IMG/VR virus record: IMGVR_UViG_3300020433_000019 | Span: 1-37,578 of that record | DNA length: 37,578 nt | Direction: 5' to 3' (one strand) | DNA from: a virus | Shown: positions 5,493 to 15,044 of the stretch, one piece after another | Numbering within the stretch: position 1 is the stretch's first letter | How the letters are laid out: each line of letters starts with the position of its first letter | Translations under genes and position numbers: made by a program | Notes under the pieces: model-generated | The model's input: only the letters and a program-made list of their open reading frames with translations | The model's database searches: none | Told to the model about the DNA's origin: nothing

Positions 5493-8400
5493 TTAATCTC
5501 CTGTAAATTGGTTCCAGTTAGATCGTGTCCAACTGTAACTAGAGTTCTGATAATTACCACCCATATACCAAGTATTATCTCCATGTGTGTACCACTCTCC
5601 TGACTTAGTAATAATAGAACTAGAAGTTTCACTATTACCTGAGTGATGATGTGAAAATCCACCTTCAGCAATCATTTCGGGTGTACCCCACCAAGGTACA
5701 AAATAATTTGACCATGAGTTGTTTTGTGCAAAATAAGCGTTGTTACCGTCAGCTTCGTAATATGGTGTAGTTATATAGTTCCAGTAACCTGCAACAAATA
5801 GCCTTCCTTCATCATCTTCTAATACAACTCTGTTTGCATCATCTTGATCTCCACCTCTAGGGTGAATCTTCACAATAGTTCCTATTGCTAATTTTTTATA
5901 GTTTGCGTGTGTTGTATCATCACGAAATGAATGTAGAGTTCCAATTACTTCATTTGGTCTGGAATCATTAGAACCACTTGTATTTAAACTTGGGTCACCA
6001 AAATCTCTAAACTGTATCTCTGCACCAAACCAATCTGTACTGTTGTTGTTGGCACTTGTAGTTTTACCAGTTCCCTGTTGTCCATAAGAGTTGTAACCAG
6101 TAGCATATACTTTCTGGTTATAGCCAGTAGTTCCTCCGTCAGTAATAAAGTATAAAGTTGAATATCTGCAATTATTACAAGCCATATATACTACCTTTTG
6201 ATTATCACTATTCCACATAGTACTTGAGTTAGTTAGTAGCTCTGGCAAAGTCAAGTTACCTGCACTACTACCATAAACTCCACCACTTGCTCCATATGCG
6301 TGACCATGATAACCACAGAAATATACTTTACCTTCATCAGTTAATATCCAAACTTTACCTTCATCATCACCATCTTGGTTTGCAATAACATGAACTACCT
6401 TTTTACCATTAATAGGTGAACCTGTTACTGCTGTCATTTCTTGTGGTGTTGTGTAATGGCTAGTAGTGTTACCTAAACCAAGCTGACCATTACCATTTCT
6501 ACCCCAAGACCATAGTTTACCTGACTCTGTTATTGCATAAACGGAAGTATAATAATAACCACTTGAGCATATGTATATAATCTTTTCATTACCAACTCTA
6601 CTCATAGGCATTTGTTTTGCGTAATAGTTAGTGTTAGTACTGTTATCTCCTAACTGTCCATATCCGTTATAACCCCATGTATATAGCTTTCCGTTTGTAT
6701 CTATACATCTAGTGGAGTAGTAACTATCGTTATCTCCTGAGAAAGTATGAGCATTAGAAAACTCCATCATCTTAATTTTAGGGTGATTTGCTCCTGTTAA
6801 TCTTGCTCCTGAGTCATCATAAAATACAACACCCATAGCTGCTGCGTTTAAATCCCACGTAGTACCGTTACCCCATATTCCATAACCTGCATAACCACCC
6901 GCCATGACCATGCCATTTTCAAACAACTGGAAACCATGCTTACCTGATTTGTGCATTTGCATTAATCTAGGCCATAAGTGTTTTAACTTTCCATTTTGGT
7001 CAAACAAATCAAGAGTATTACCGTTTAAATCAGTTAATAAGTGTGCATAGTCAGGGTGTCCAGCTAGTGCTTCTTCCCAGAATTTAGGTGTTCTATTACA
7101 CCCATCAGCAGGGAAATCATGTTGTCCACTATAAGCACTATGACCATAGACTCCATAGCCACTACCATAAGTGTAGTCATAACCACTTGTATGATAGTGA
7201 TTACCAAATTCAAAATACTTTCTCTTACCTAAAGCACCTGCTCTTCTATAACCTGCCATAGTACAACCATATAAAAATCCTCTACCACTTTTTTTAAGGT
7301 ATGCAGGTAAAGCCCATAAACTTTCTGTATAGTTATTTATTGTTGCGTTTGGAAATAGACAGAATCCTTTGACTAAATCTTTTGCTACTTCATAAGGCTG
7401 TTGAACTATATCTTTTTTATAAACAGTAGTACCCTCCCAAGAAGGAACTAACTTTAAATCTTTTAACGATAAAGTTATACTATCTGCTTGGTTTGCTTCA
7501 TCACGAATAATAACTGTAGCCAACGTAGAACCAACAGGAGGTGTATAAGTTATCGTTCCTCCGTTAGTCACAAACTGAGGTACAGCACTACCGTCTGTTA
7601 TTCTTCCACCGTTACCTGCTCCGCTATACCCACTAGCAGCAGGGTCTTTAATTGAATAAGTTAAACCGTTAGCAGGGAAAGTAAATGAATATGATTTTCC
7701 TTTTGTAACATTAACAGCACTTGATAATCCATTTTTTCGATAAAGCGTTGGTGTTGTTGATGAAGTATTTAAAGTACCCTGACCCATAGCACTATGAACA
7801 GAGCAACCATATTTATTAACAGATAAAGCAGGTGCTTTTGGAGTATATGTAATCGTTGCTCCCGCTTGACCTGCTGTACCGCTTCTTACAATTCCAAAGT
7901 CAGCTTCATTATATCCAGTAGTATTAACATAGGTATAAGTAGAACTAGCTGAACCTGTACCTGATTGATATGCAAAAGCAAAAACGTGGCCTGTATTACT
8001 AGCGTCACTAACATCAAAAACATACTGTGAACCAATCTTGATAGTTAGTGTAGGTCTTTCAACAGTTCCAGAAAGACTACCGCCACTAAGATGAAATTGA
8101 TTTTGATTGTTTACTGCTGCTACTGTAACTGTATAATTAACAGTTTCATAAGTTTCTCTTTCATCACCTGTTAACCATGCAACTCTAGTTCCATTAAAAA
8201 GTATTGGATTATATTCATAGTTACCTTCATTTGGTATATCTTCTAAAGGTTTTTCTATAACACTTAACTGAGAACCTACTGGACCAATAGGCAACTGAAC
8301 ATTTGTTGTATCATCATTATCTCTAAATATCATTCCTCCTGACGCATTTAATACAGCAGCACTAGGAGCATTAACAAGAAGTTTCCAAATCGAAGGTACA

Positions 8401-8717
8401 GTAGGGGGTGCTGACGCAGCGTATAAACCGCTAGTATTACCTGTAACTAATAAATATGAAGCGTTATTATATCTAACTAAATCTCCTTTGTAATAAGTAC
8501 CTGTAGACCAATCGCCCGCATAGTTTATACCTTCTGTCATCTTATCCCAAGCTGTGCCTAAAGCGTGTGCAGTAGCAGGGTTTGAGCCAGTACTATTTTG
8601 AACCGCAACGTAGGCAGAACCATTGTAATAAACTACGTCATCTGTTTCATAGGTAGAGGTCGTAAGCCACTCTCCTCTCCAATTAAACTTGAGTTTACCT
8701 AAATCAATTTGTGCCAT
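5493..8717 (-). CDS. Giant tail fibre / receptor-binding protein with CBM-like, cupredoxin-like and RCC1-like domains
   Basis: The 1074-residue protein is probably the distal host-recognition fibre. Near residues 11-60 and 65-115 are two repeats of the carbohydrate-binding CBM5/12 type (W-x-Y-x-x-D-D-V-V-Y-Y-N-G-S-A-Y). Residues about 200-315 look like a cupredoxin: H243 and a C305-x2-H308-x2-M311 cluster (YGCSVHSAMG) provide a full type-1 copper ligand set. Residues about 670-1000 carry RCC1-type propeller repeats such as KLYTWGYNGYGQLGD and KLWSWGRNGNGQLGLG, at 55-70 residue spacing. It is two bases after the adaptor fibre and is followed by a small protein. Domain calls are by motif; copper binding is inferred. 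Confidence 0.85.
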   Translation of the reverse strand: MAQIDLGKLKFNWRGEWLTTSTYETDDVVYYNGSAYVAVQNSTGSNPATAHALGTAWDKMTEGINYAGDWSTGTYYKGDLVRYNNASYLLVTGNTSGLYAASAPPTVPSIWKLLVNAPSAAVLNASGGMIFRDNDDTTNVQLPIGPVGSQLSVIEKPLEDIPNEGNYEYNPILFNGTRVAWLTGDERETYETVNYTVTVAAVNNQNQFHLSGGSLSGTVERPTLTIKIGSQYVFDVSDASNTGHVFAFAYQSGTGSASSTYTYVNTTGYNEADFGIVRSGTAGQAGATITYTPKAPALSVNKYGCSVHSAMGQGTLNTSSTTPTLYRKNGLSSAVNVTKGKSYSFTFPANGLTYSIKDPAASGYSGAGNGGRITDGSAVPQFVTNGGTITYTPPVGSTLATVIIRDEANQADSITLSLKDLKLVPSWEGTTVYKKDIVQQPYEVAKDLVKGFCLFPNATINNYTESLWALPAYLKKSGRGFLYGCTMAGYRRAGALGKRKYFEFGNHYHTSGYDYTYGSGYGVYGHSAYSGQHDFPADGCNRTPKFWEEALAGHPDYAHLLTDLNGNTLDLFDQNGKLKHLWPRLMQMHKSGKHGFQLFENGMVMAGGYAGYGIWGNGTTWDLNAAAMGVVFYDDSGARLTGANHPKIKMMEFSNAHTFSGDNDSYYSTRCIDTNGKLYTWGYNGYGQLGDNSTNTNYYAKQMPMSRVGNEKIIYICSSGYYYTSVYAITESGKLWSWGRNGNGQLGLGNTTSHYTTPQEMTAVTGSPINGKKVVHVIANQDGDDEGKVWILTDEGKVYFCGYHGHAYGASGGVYGSSAGNLTLPELLTNSSTMWNSDNQKVVYMACNNCRYSTLYFITDGGTTGYNQKVYATGYNSYGQQGTGKTTSANNNSTDWFGAEIQFRDFGDPSLNTSGSNDSRPNEVIGTLHSFRDDTTHANYKKLAIGTIVKIHPRGGDQDDANRVVLEDDEGRLFVAGYWNYITTPYYEADGNNAYFAQNNSWSNYFVPWWGTPEMIAEGGFSHHHSGNSETSSSIITKSGEWYTHGDNTWYMGGNYQNSSYSWTRSNWNQFTGD

Positions 8718-8719
8718 AG

Positions 8720-9706
8720 TTAGATGTCGAGAACTAAATGTCCTTGCAAGCTTGCTGTTAAATTAGCAGCAGTGTTGGGAGCTAGTGTAAATTTAGGAGC
8801 ATTTGGTGCTGTAGTACTAAGTACATCTTCGCCTAAAAAATAAGCGTGACTTGCTCCATTTTGAATAAAATCCTGTGCTTTGTAAACAACAGTATTATTA
8901 TCACTAGCTAAATTATATACCATACGCAACATACCGCTACTTAATCTTTGAAATCCTACAAAGACTGAAGTTCTAGATAAGTTTTGTGCTGTAGACGCTG
9001 CGTTAGTTGCAGTAACCGCAGACGCAGCAGCCTGTGTCGCACTTGCAGCAGCTTGTGTAGCAGACGAAGCAGCAGCACTAGCACTAGCACCCGCTTGTCC
9101 AATCGCTGTGTTTGCGTTTGCTATACCTGCATCTAGCTGTCCTTTGTTAACAGCATCAGTTGCAGCAACACCATTACCAAGATTAGAAATTCTATTTGAA
9201 TTTGCATTTAATGTACCTGCCATATTGACAGAACCATCAGCTTTTATAAATGCTTGTGTATCTAAAAAGTTTTTTGTAACAGCGTCTTGTGCATCAGTAG
9301 GGTCAGCTACATTTTTTATTTGTTTATTACTAGCACTTAAGTTAGCTCCTAAAGGTACAATACCTGCTGCTGTGTCATCTGCTGCTTCTTGCAAAGCAAA
9401 GATAAGTTGATCTGTATTAGCGTCTAAATCTGCTTCTGTTAAAACACTACCATCTTGAAAATCTACTTGTTTTGCACTGATATTTGTATTTCTTTGAAAT
9501 CTAATACTAGCACCATTAGAAGGTGCAACAGTAAATTGAATTGTTGTTGGACTAGGAAACGTATAGTCTGTGTTTAAAGTCTTTCCTACACCATCTACAG
9601 TTACATCTACCTCTGCTTCTGATAAATAATTAAAAGAAACTGCATAAGGACCAACTGTATTGTTAGAAGTATGGTCTGTAAACGAAGGTGTATTATTGGT
9701 AGCCAT
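8720..9706 (-). CDS. Tail fibre adaptor with T7 gp17-like N-terminal domain
   Basis: The 328-residue protein opens with the T7 gp17 tail-attachment domain: the N-terminus carries VGPYAVSFNYLSEAEVDVTV, followed by a second strand set with TIQFTVAPSNGASIRF and EADLDANTDQL. Residues about 195-240 form an Ala/Ser-rich coiled coil (ASASAAASSATQAAASATQ). The last 80 residues form a small C-terminal domain. T7 gp17 is 553 residues and ends in a receptor-binding knob; here the protein is shorter and a separate giant fibre follows, so it likely joins the tail to that fibre. It lies just after the gp16-like protein, as in T7. Confidence 0.87.
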   Translation of the reverse strand: MATNNTPSFTDHTSNNTVGPYAVSFNYLSEAEVDVTVDGVGKTLNTDYTFPSPTTIQFTVAPSNGASIRFQRNTNISAKQVDFQDGSVLTEADLDANTDQLIFALQEAADDTAAGIVPLGANLSASNKQIKNVADPTDAQDAVTKNFLDTQAFIKADGSVNMAGTLNANSNRISNLGNGVAATDAVNKGQLDAGIANANTAIGQAGASASAAASSATQAAASATQAAASAVTATNAASTAQNLSRTSVFVGFQRLSSGMLRMVYNLASDNNTVVYKAQDFIQNGASHAYFLGEDVLSTTAPNAPKFTLAPNTAANLTASLQGHLVLDI

Positions 9707-9708
9707 AG

Positions 9709-12700
9709 CTAGTAATTGTCAAATGTTCCTAAATTCATTCTATCTAATTCTTTAGTGAAAGCTTCAAAGTGATTTTCTTTGATTTTTGTTTTGGCATTTC
9801 TTCTTTCATTAAATTCTTTTTCACCCATGTAGTCTAAAGTAAATTGTTGTATTCCATTTGTTATGTATTTATTGTTAATTCTATAAAGCTCTTGATATAT
9901 TAACTCTGCTGCTAATTTACCTTCTGGGGAACTTAAGCCATACGTTTCTATTTGTGATTTATTAAATGCGTAATGTTGAGGTAGGTAAGCACCAGACAAA
10001 TAAGCATTGATAGCTTCATTAATATTTAAATCTTTACCGTTCATCTTTAAAGTCTTAGTATTTACATAAACTTTTAAAACATTATATTCAAAACTATTTA
10101 ATTTCTTAGGTGCAAATTCATCATTCTTTAATTTAAATTTTGAACCTCTTATTATGTCTGGGGGTTCTGGTAATGTTCTTCCTATTAATACATAAGCCTG
10201 ATAGATTGGGTGATTCTTACTTGTACTTTGTTTTGCTAGTGAAAACAAATCAGGAACTAAACCTTTGTTAGGTAAAAGAATTGGGTCATTTGTTATATGC
10301 TCTACTTGGTTAGGAACCATGCCACCTATATCAATAGGTATTGCTGTTTCATTCATCTTCTGCAAACTAGATTCTAACCACTTCATCATTATGCTGGTCT
10401 TGTTATAGTTAGGGTCACTAATCTCTACATCTGTTCTTGCACGATCACCAGCTCTAACTTTTGTATCTCCTTTCATAAACCATTTAAGTTTACTGTAATC
10501 ACCTTTTGATTCTTTTAGTTCTATAGCTTCTTGTTCACTGAATCCAACTATCTCTAATATGTCTTTGGGTAATGTCCAAAGCTTCTTTAAAAAACTAGAA
10601 TATGGCACTGTTCTACCTGCAATCTGTCTACCTACAAATTCTGTTATAGCTTTCTGTTTGTAATTTATATCGTCTTCTGGGTCTATTTCAGCACCTACAT
10701 CTGTTAAACCTGTAAGTAATTTCATAGCTTCATCTACTTGTGAAGTGAAACTTCTATTAAAAGTATTTCTAGCAAACGCACAAGCCCAACCACAAGTAAA
10801 TTCTTGATATTCTTTTTCTCTTACAAAAGGAGAACCTTTAGAAAAATCAACCATTAACCTAACAAATCCCACTATAGGTTCTGGTAAATCTTCGTAAGAG
10901 TGCCACTCTCTTACAGGTTTACCGTTCTTATATATTATTTCGCCATCTTCATCACGCTTCAAAACACCTCTAGCATAAGGTAGCCAACCGTCTTTATACA
11001 ATCCTATCCATTTTGCAGCACCTTCTTTTGTATAGAAATTAGGACCACCACCTGATAAAACTACTTCTTGCGGTTCATCATCAAGTCCGTTGTTTGGTAA
11101 AAGATAATCCCACATAGCCATACCAAATATCAGAGTACCAAATGCCATTGAAATTCTTATTTGTCCTAAAGCATTATTACGAACAAGTGGGTCAGGATTT
11201 AATAAATCATTTTTCATTTCATTTAAGACCATACGATTAACAAGATTTAAATTAGCTGTTGAACCGTCTGGGTATGTTTTAATCCAAGGCTGATTAACTA
11301 AAGGTATATATCTATTTACTTCTTTGATAATATTTGTAGGTGCTTTAGTAAATGTAAACAAAAATCTTAAATATGGACTTTTAGCAGCCAATTTATTAAT
11401 TTGATTAGCAGCCATACCAAACAAATCTTCTGTTCTTATATCTTGTGTAAACGTGACAGACTTAGCGAACTGTCTTGCATTTGATAAGATTCTTTCTGTT
11501 ATTTGATCTGGTAAATCACCTTTTGAATTATTCAATATATAAGTAATGATTGCGTCTACATTACCTTTAATAAATTTATTTAAGTCATCACCTCTTTTAC
11601 CTAGACCGTAACCTTCCATAAAAGCTTCATAAGTAGCAGCAGCTATTAAGTTTGGTGCTTGAATCAATGCGTCATTTGCCATCATCAATCTACTTGGTAG
11701 TCTTATAAATTTTCCAAACTTGTCATAAGCAACTAGAGGAAAGAAACTACTGTCTGACGAAATCATATATCTTTGACTTACTTCACCTTTTACGTTGCCA
11801 AGGTTTATAAAGTTATCTTCCATATCCCATGATCTCTTCCACGCTTTTCTTGCAAAATTAAAGTTGCTATGTAAAGCAAAAAGATGTTTCATAGCAGCTT
11901 GTAGTTCTGGAAGGTTACTTGAACCTGCTGCCAAGTTAGCAGCTTTCAAATAACTCATAGCAACACCAGAAAATAAATTTATTTCTTGTGTAGTAGGAGC
12001 TGACAGTAAAGCATTTATTCCAATCTCGTTATATGTTCTAACTAAGTTGTTAAATCTTCTACCAATATTAAATTTGTCAGCTTGTTTCATAGCTACAATT
12101 TTTTCTACTTGACCATCAGTAGCGTCTATTGTCATAGCTAATTTTGCTAGTTTGCTGTAATCACCTGTTTCTTCAGCTAAATTAGCAGCTAGATTTAATT
12201 CAGACCTAAAGGCTTGATTGATTTTTATTTTTTCAGATATGCTTTGTTCTAAATCAGGCTGTATCATTTCCCACTCTTTCTTCTGATTAGGAGTCATATT
12301 AATAACTTCATCTACTGTCTTACCAATTAATCCTGATTCTGGTTTCATATTGAATGAAGCTACAGTTCTAGCAGCTTGTGTTCTCAATGGAATACCTAGT
12401 GTTAACCACTCTTCAACTTCTAATAAAGCATCTGATAATTCATCTATTGATTTTCTAATAGCGTTAATATCTTTATCTTTAATAGCTTTCATAAACTTCT
12501 TGTTTATAAGTGCTACGTTATCTGACGCTAAAGTTATAGTTTGAGCTAGTGCATAGTTTAAAGAGTCAGAAGGTACAAGATCATATAATTTTGAATACAT
12601 CAGTGCATATTCTTTTATTTGTTTTGTATTAGCTAGATCAAGTATTCCTTCGTCAAACATTCCTAAACCTTCTAATTTTGTTTGTACTTGACTCTTGCTT

Positions 12701-15042
12701 CCTTTAAAAATATTTCCATCTTGTAAAACTTCTACTATTTTCTTTATCATTACTCTTTGATTTGGTTTCAAAGATTCAATAAATTTTATTTGTTGTGGGT
12801 TTTTGCTTCTGTTATTTAACTTAGTTTCAAGTGGTTCAATAACTTCATTACCATCTTTTGTGCTTTTTATTGTTTCATTTGGTGTATCTACTACAGGATT
12901 TTTCTTTGGTCTACCTCGTCTACCAACAGAAGTTAATAGTTCTGGTTTAAATTTTTTAGTTAATGTAGCACCTGTTTTTTTATTGGTAAATAAAACTGAA
13001 ATCTCTCCTGTAGATTCATTAAAACCTACGATAGTACCAACATTACCTCTGTCCGAAGCTTTGACTCTACCCCCTAATACAAAGTTACCATCACCTTTAA
13101 TTACTCCTGTTTCTTCATCAATAACAAAATTATTTTTTGTAGTGCTATTAGGTTTAGTTTTGCCAGATAAAATTTGATTTTGTGCTTTTATTTTAATTGT
13201 TAGACCTCTTGTGTTATTACCTGCTTGAGCTGTACCTGTTAAATCTATAACTTGATTTTTTATTATTTGATGAATCTTAGCTCCATGTTGTCTAATTTCT
13301 TTTTCTGAAAAACCTTGATTAAGAAATGATGATAAGATTTCACTATCTCTTTGTGCTTTGACTTTTTTACCAAACCTTAAAGACCAAGCCATCTTGTCAA
13401 AATCAGATTCAAAGACAACAGGTGCTTGTCCATACCTACCTTTACTATTTTTAAAGTTTGGCGGCATTTTATAGACTCTTACTTTCTTGTCTCCAACTCC
13501 GCTTTCAGTAGTATTTGATTTAGTTTTCTTATCTACTTTTGATGTATCTTCTAAAACTGAATCATTAACTTTTGTCTTGTCATTTAAGTCTTTCTTTTCA
13601 AGTTCTATCTTTTCTTTAGCTGCCATTAGTTTTCTTCTTTGATCTACAAGATCACTAAATAACAACTCTTCTTCTTTGTTTTTAAATTTTAAAACTCCAT
13701 TTGCGTCTGTATTTCTTTTAGTTACGTTATCAATCATTATGGTTACTGCTTCTATCGTTTCATCAAAACCATCAGTACTACTCTTACCAGCTTGAGGTTG
13801 TTGTTGTAATTGTTTTTGAAGAACTAAAGTATTCTCAAAAAATTGATTTAATTCAGCTTTTTCTGTATCTGTAATTAGTGAATTTATTTCCTCTACACTT
13901 TTACCTTTAAACTTTGCAGCAAGACTAGAAAACAATTCCATGCCACCTTTTAAAGTTGCAGAGAAAGTACCACCTAAACCGATTGATACTAAGAACTCAT
14001 TGAATGTAGGAAATCTTTTTTCATCAATTAAAGTTCTTGAAATTACGTCATAACCTGATATTACGCTACCATAACCAAATGCTTTTAATATTCCTTTCCA
14101 ACCTTTAGCTTCTACTCCAAAAGGTATTGATTGTAAAAGACCAGAGTTAAATAATTCTCCATAATTTATTTCATCTTTTCTACCTAAAAATCCAGCTTGT
14201 CCAAATCTTTTCTTTTGTGCTTCATAATTTAAATAAACACCACCACTAAAATTCAGAACAGCGTAAGCAAGTATTCCGTATGGTCCCATGCCTAGTAGTT
14301 TGGCACTTACTACATCAAGACTTAAACCACCACCAATCTCAATACCTAATCCTTTTAAAGTTTGTTCAAAAGGTGTAAGGTTTGTTCTTTCTGGAATTGT
14401 TATGGTATATCCGTTTCTTTCGTAATAATCAATTATCTTGTCAACACCTGCTTGAAATTCATCACTTTCAATAGCATCTAAAGGTATATCATTATTTAAT
14501 AATGCTTGAAATGTATAGCCAGTATTTTCTTTAAATAATTTATTGATTGTTTGTCTGTCTTTAAATGTTCTTATAGGTGTTTTGTCGTTCTTGAATTTAT
14601 CAAAGAAATTTACAAAACCAAGGTATTTTAAAAGGGGGTCTGAAATCTCTATAAATTTTTCGTTGTCATTTACCTCTGTCTTATTTTCAGTTGTTAGCTG
14701 TGTAAAAAGTTTTCTACCTAAATTAAATTCATCACTTGCAAATTCAAAGGTATCAGTTTCATTCATGTAGAAACTATTAATAGAATTATTTAAATTAAAT
14801 TCAGTATTAAAATCTATAAAACTTAAATCGCTTTTAAAAATATCTTTTGTAAAAATGTTTTTGTTTTGAAAACCTATATTCTGGTTTTCATCAGACATAA
14901 CAAAATTATTTACTGGTACTTCTTGATTGCCTTCAACAACTTCGTTATTTCCAATAACAGTGTTTTGATTCGTTTGTTCGTCATTGTTTAGCTCTTCTTC
15001 ATTGTTTAATAAAGAATTGTTATTTAAATTAGAATCTGTCAT
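9709..15042 (-). CDS. Internal virion protein, T7 gp16-like position (ejectosome)
   Basis: At 1777 residues this is much longer than T7 gp16 (1318). In T7 this slot makes the inner-core and DNA-ejection channel. The first 100 residues are Asn- and Glu-rich. A Gly/Ala-rich hydrophobic stretch (GMGPYGILAYAVLNFSGG) lies near 250-270. Near 705 is an AT-hook-like GRRGRPKKNP, after a beta-rich segment (GNVGTIVGFNESTGEISV). A hydrophobic segment IRISMAFGTLIFGMAMWDYL lies near 1300. I see no lytic transglycosylase motif, which T7 gp16 has at its N-terminus. The assignment rests on size and order (13-, 14-, 15-, 16-like, then fibre). Confidence 0.8.
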   Translation of the reverse strand: MTDSNLNNNSLLNNEEELNNDEQTNQNTVIGNNEVVEGNQEVPVNNFVMSDENQNIGFQNKNIFTKDIFKSDLSFIDFNTEFNLNNSINSFYMNETDTFEFASDEFNLGRKLFTQLTTENKTEVNDNEKFIEISDPLLKYLGFVNFFDKFKNDKTPIRTFKDRQTINKLFKENTGYTFQALLNNDIPLDAIESDEFQAGVDKIIDYYERNGYTITIPERTNLTPFEQTLKGLGIEIGGGLSLDVVSAKLLGMGPYGILAYAVLNFSGGVYLNYEAQKKRFGQAGFLGRKDEINYGELFNSGLLQSIPFGVEAKGWKGILKAFGYGSVISGYDVISRTLIDEKRFPTFNEFLVSIGLGGTFSATLKGGMELFSSLAAKFKGKSVEEINSLITDTEKAELNQFFENTLVLQKQLQQQPQAGKSSTDGFDETIEAVTIMIDNVTKRNTDANGVLKFKNKEEELLFSDLVDQRRKLMAAKEKIELEKKDLNDKTKVNDSVLEDTSKVDKKTKSNTTESGVGDKKVRVYKMPPNFKNSKGRYGQAPVVFESDFDKMAWSLRFGKKVKAQRDSEILSSFLNQGFSEKEIRQHGAKIHQIIKNQVIDLTGTAQAGNNTRGLTIKIKAQNQILSGKTKPNSTTKNNFVIDEETGVIKGDGNFVLGGRVKASDRGNVGTIVGFNESTGEISVLFTNKKTGATLTKKFKPELLTSVGRRGRPKKNPVVDTPNETIKSTKDGNEVIEPLETKLNNRSKNPQQIKFIESLKPNQRVMIKKIVEVLQDGNIFKGSKSQVQTKLEGLGMFDEGILDLANTKQIKEYALMYSKLYDLVPSDSLNYALAQTITLASDNVALINKKFMKAIKDKDINAIRKSIDELSDALLEVEEWLTLGIPLRTQAARTVASFNMKPESGLIGKTVDEVINMTPNQKKEWEMIQPDLEQSISEKIKINQAFRSELNLAANLAEETGDYSKLAKLAMTIDATDGQVEKIVAMKQADKFNIGRRFNNLVRTYNEIGINALLSAPTTQEINLFSGVAMSYLKAANLAAGSSNLPELQAAMKHLFALHSNFNFARKAWKRSWDMEDNFINLGNVKGEVSQRYMISSDSSFFPLVAYDKFGKFIRLPSRLMMANDALIQAPNLIAAATYEAFMEGYGLGKRGDDLNKFIKGNVDAIITYILNNSKGDLPDQITERILSNARQFAKSVTFTQDIRTEDLFGMAANQINKLAAKSPYLRFLFTFTKAPTNIIKEVNRYIPLVNQPWIKTYPDGSTANLNLVNRMVLNEMKNDLLNPDPLVRNNALGQIRISMAFGTLIFGMAMWDYLLPNNGLDDEPQEVVLSGGGPNFYTKEGAAKWIGLYKDGWLPYARGVLKRDEDGEIIYKNGKPVREWHSYEDLPEPIVGFVRLMVDFSKGSPFVREKEYQEFTCGWACAFARNTFNRSFTSQVDEAMKLLTGLTDVGAEIDPEDDINYKQKAITEFVGRQIAGRTVPYSSFLKKLWTLPKDILEIVGFSEQEAIELKESKGDYSKLKWFMKGDTKVRAGDRARTDVEISDPNYNKTSIMMKWLESSLQKMNETAIPIDIGGMVPNQVEHITNDPILLPNKGLVPDLFSLAKQSTSKNHPIYQAYVLIGRTLPEPPDIIRGSKFKLKNDEFAPKKLNSFEYNVLKVYVNTKTLKMNGKDLNINEAINAYLSGAYLPQHYAFNKSQIETYGLSSPEGKLAAELIYQELYRINNKYITNGIQQFTLDYMGEKEFNERRNAKTKIKENHFEAFTKELDRMNLGTFDNY

Positions 15043-15044
15043 GT

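Noticed and set aside
5489-5671. 61-codon upstream extension of the small gene ending at 5231
   Set aside because: It lies within the fibre gene in another frame, while ATG 5488 has AGGAG at 8 bases and follows the fibre stop.
10870-10878. Plus-strand CACTATAGG inside the gp16-like gene
   Set aside because: It points against the coding direction, lacks the upstream part of the SP6/T7-like promoter, and is explained by codons for Pro-Ile-Val.
12803-13177. 124-codon plus-strand frame within the gp16-like gene
   Set aside because: It is antisense to a well-supported long gene, with no start signals.
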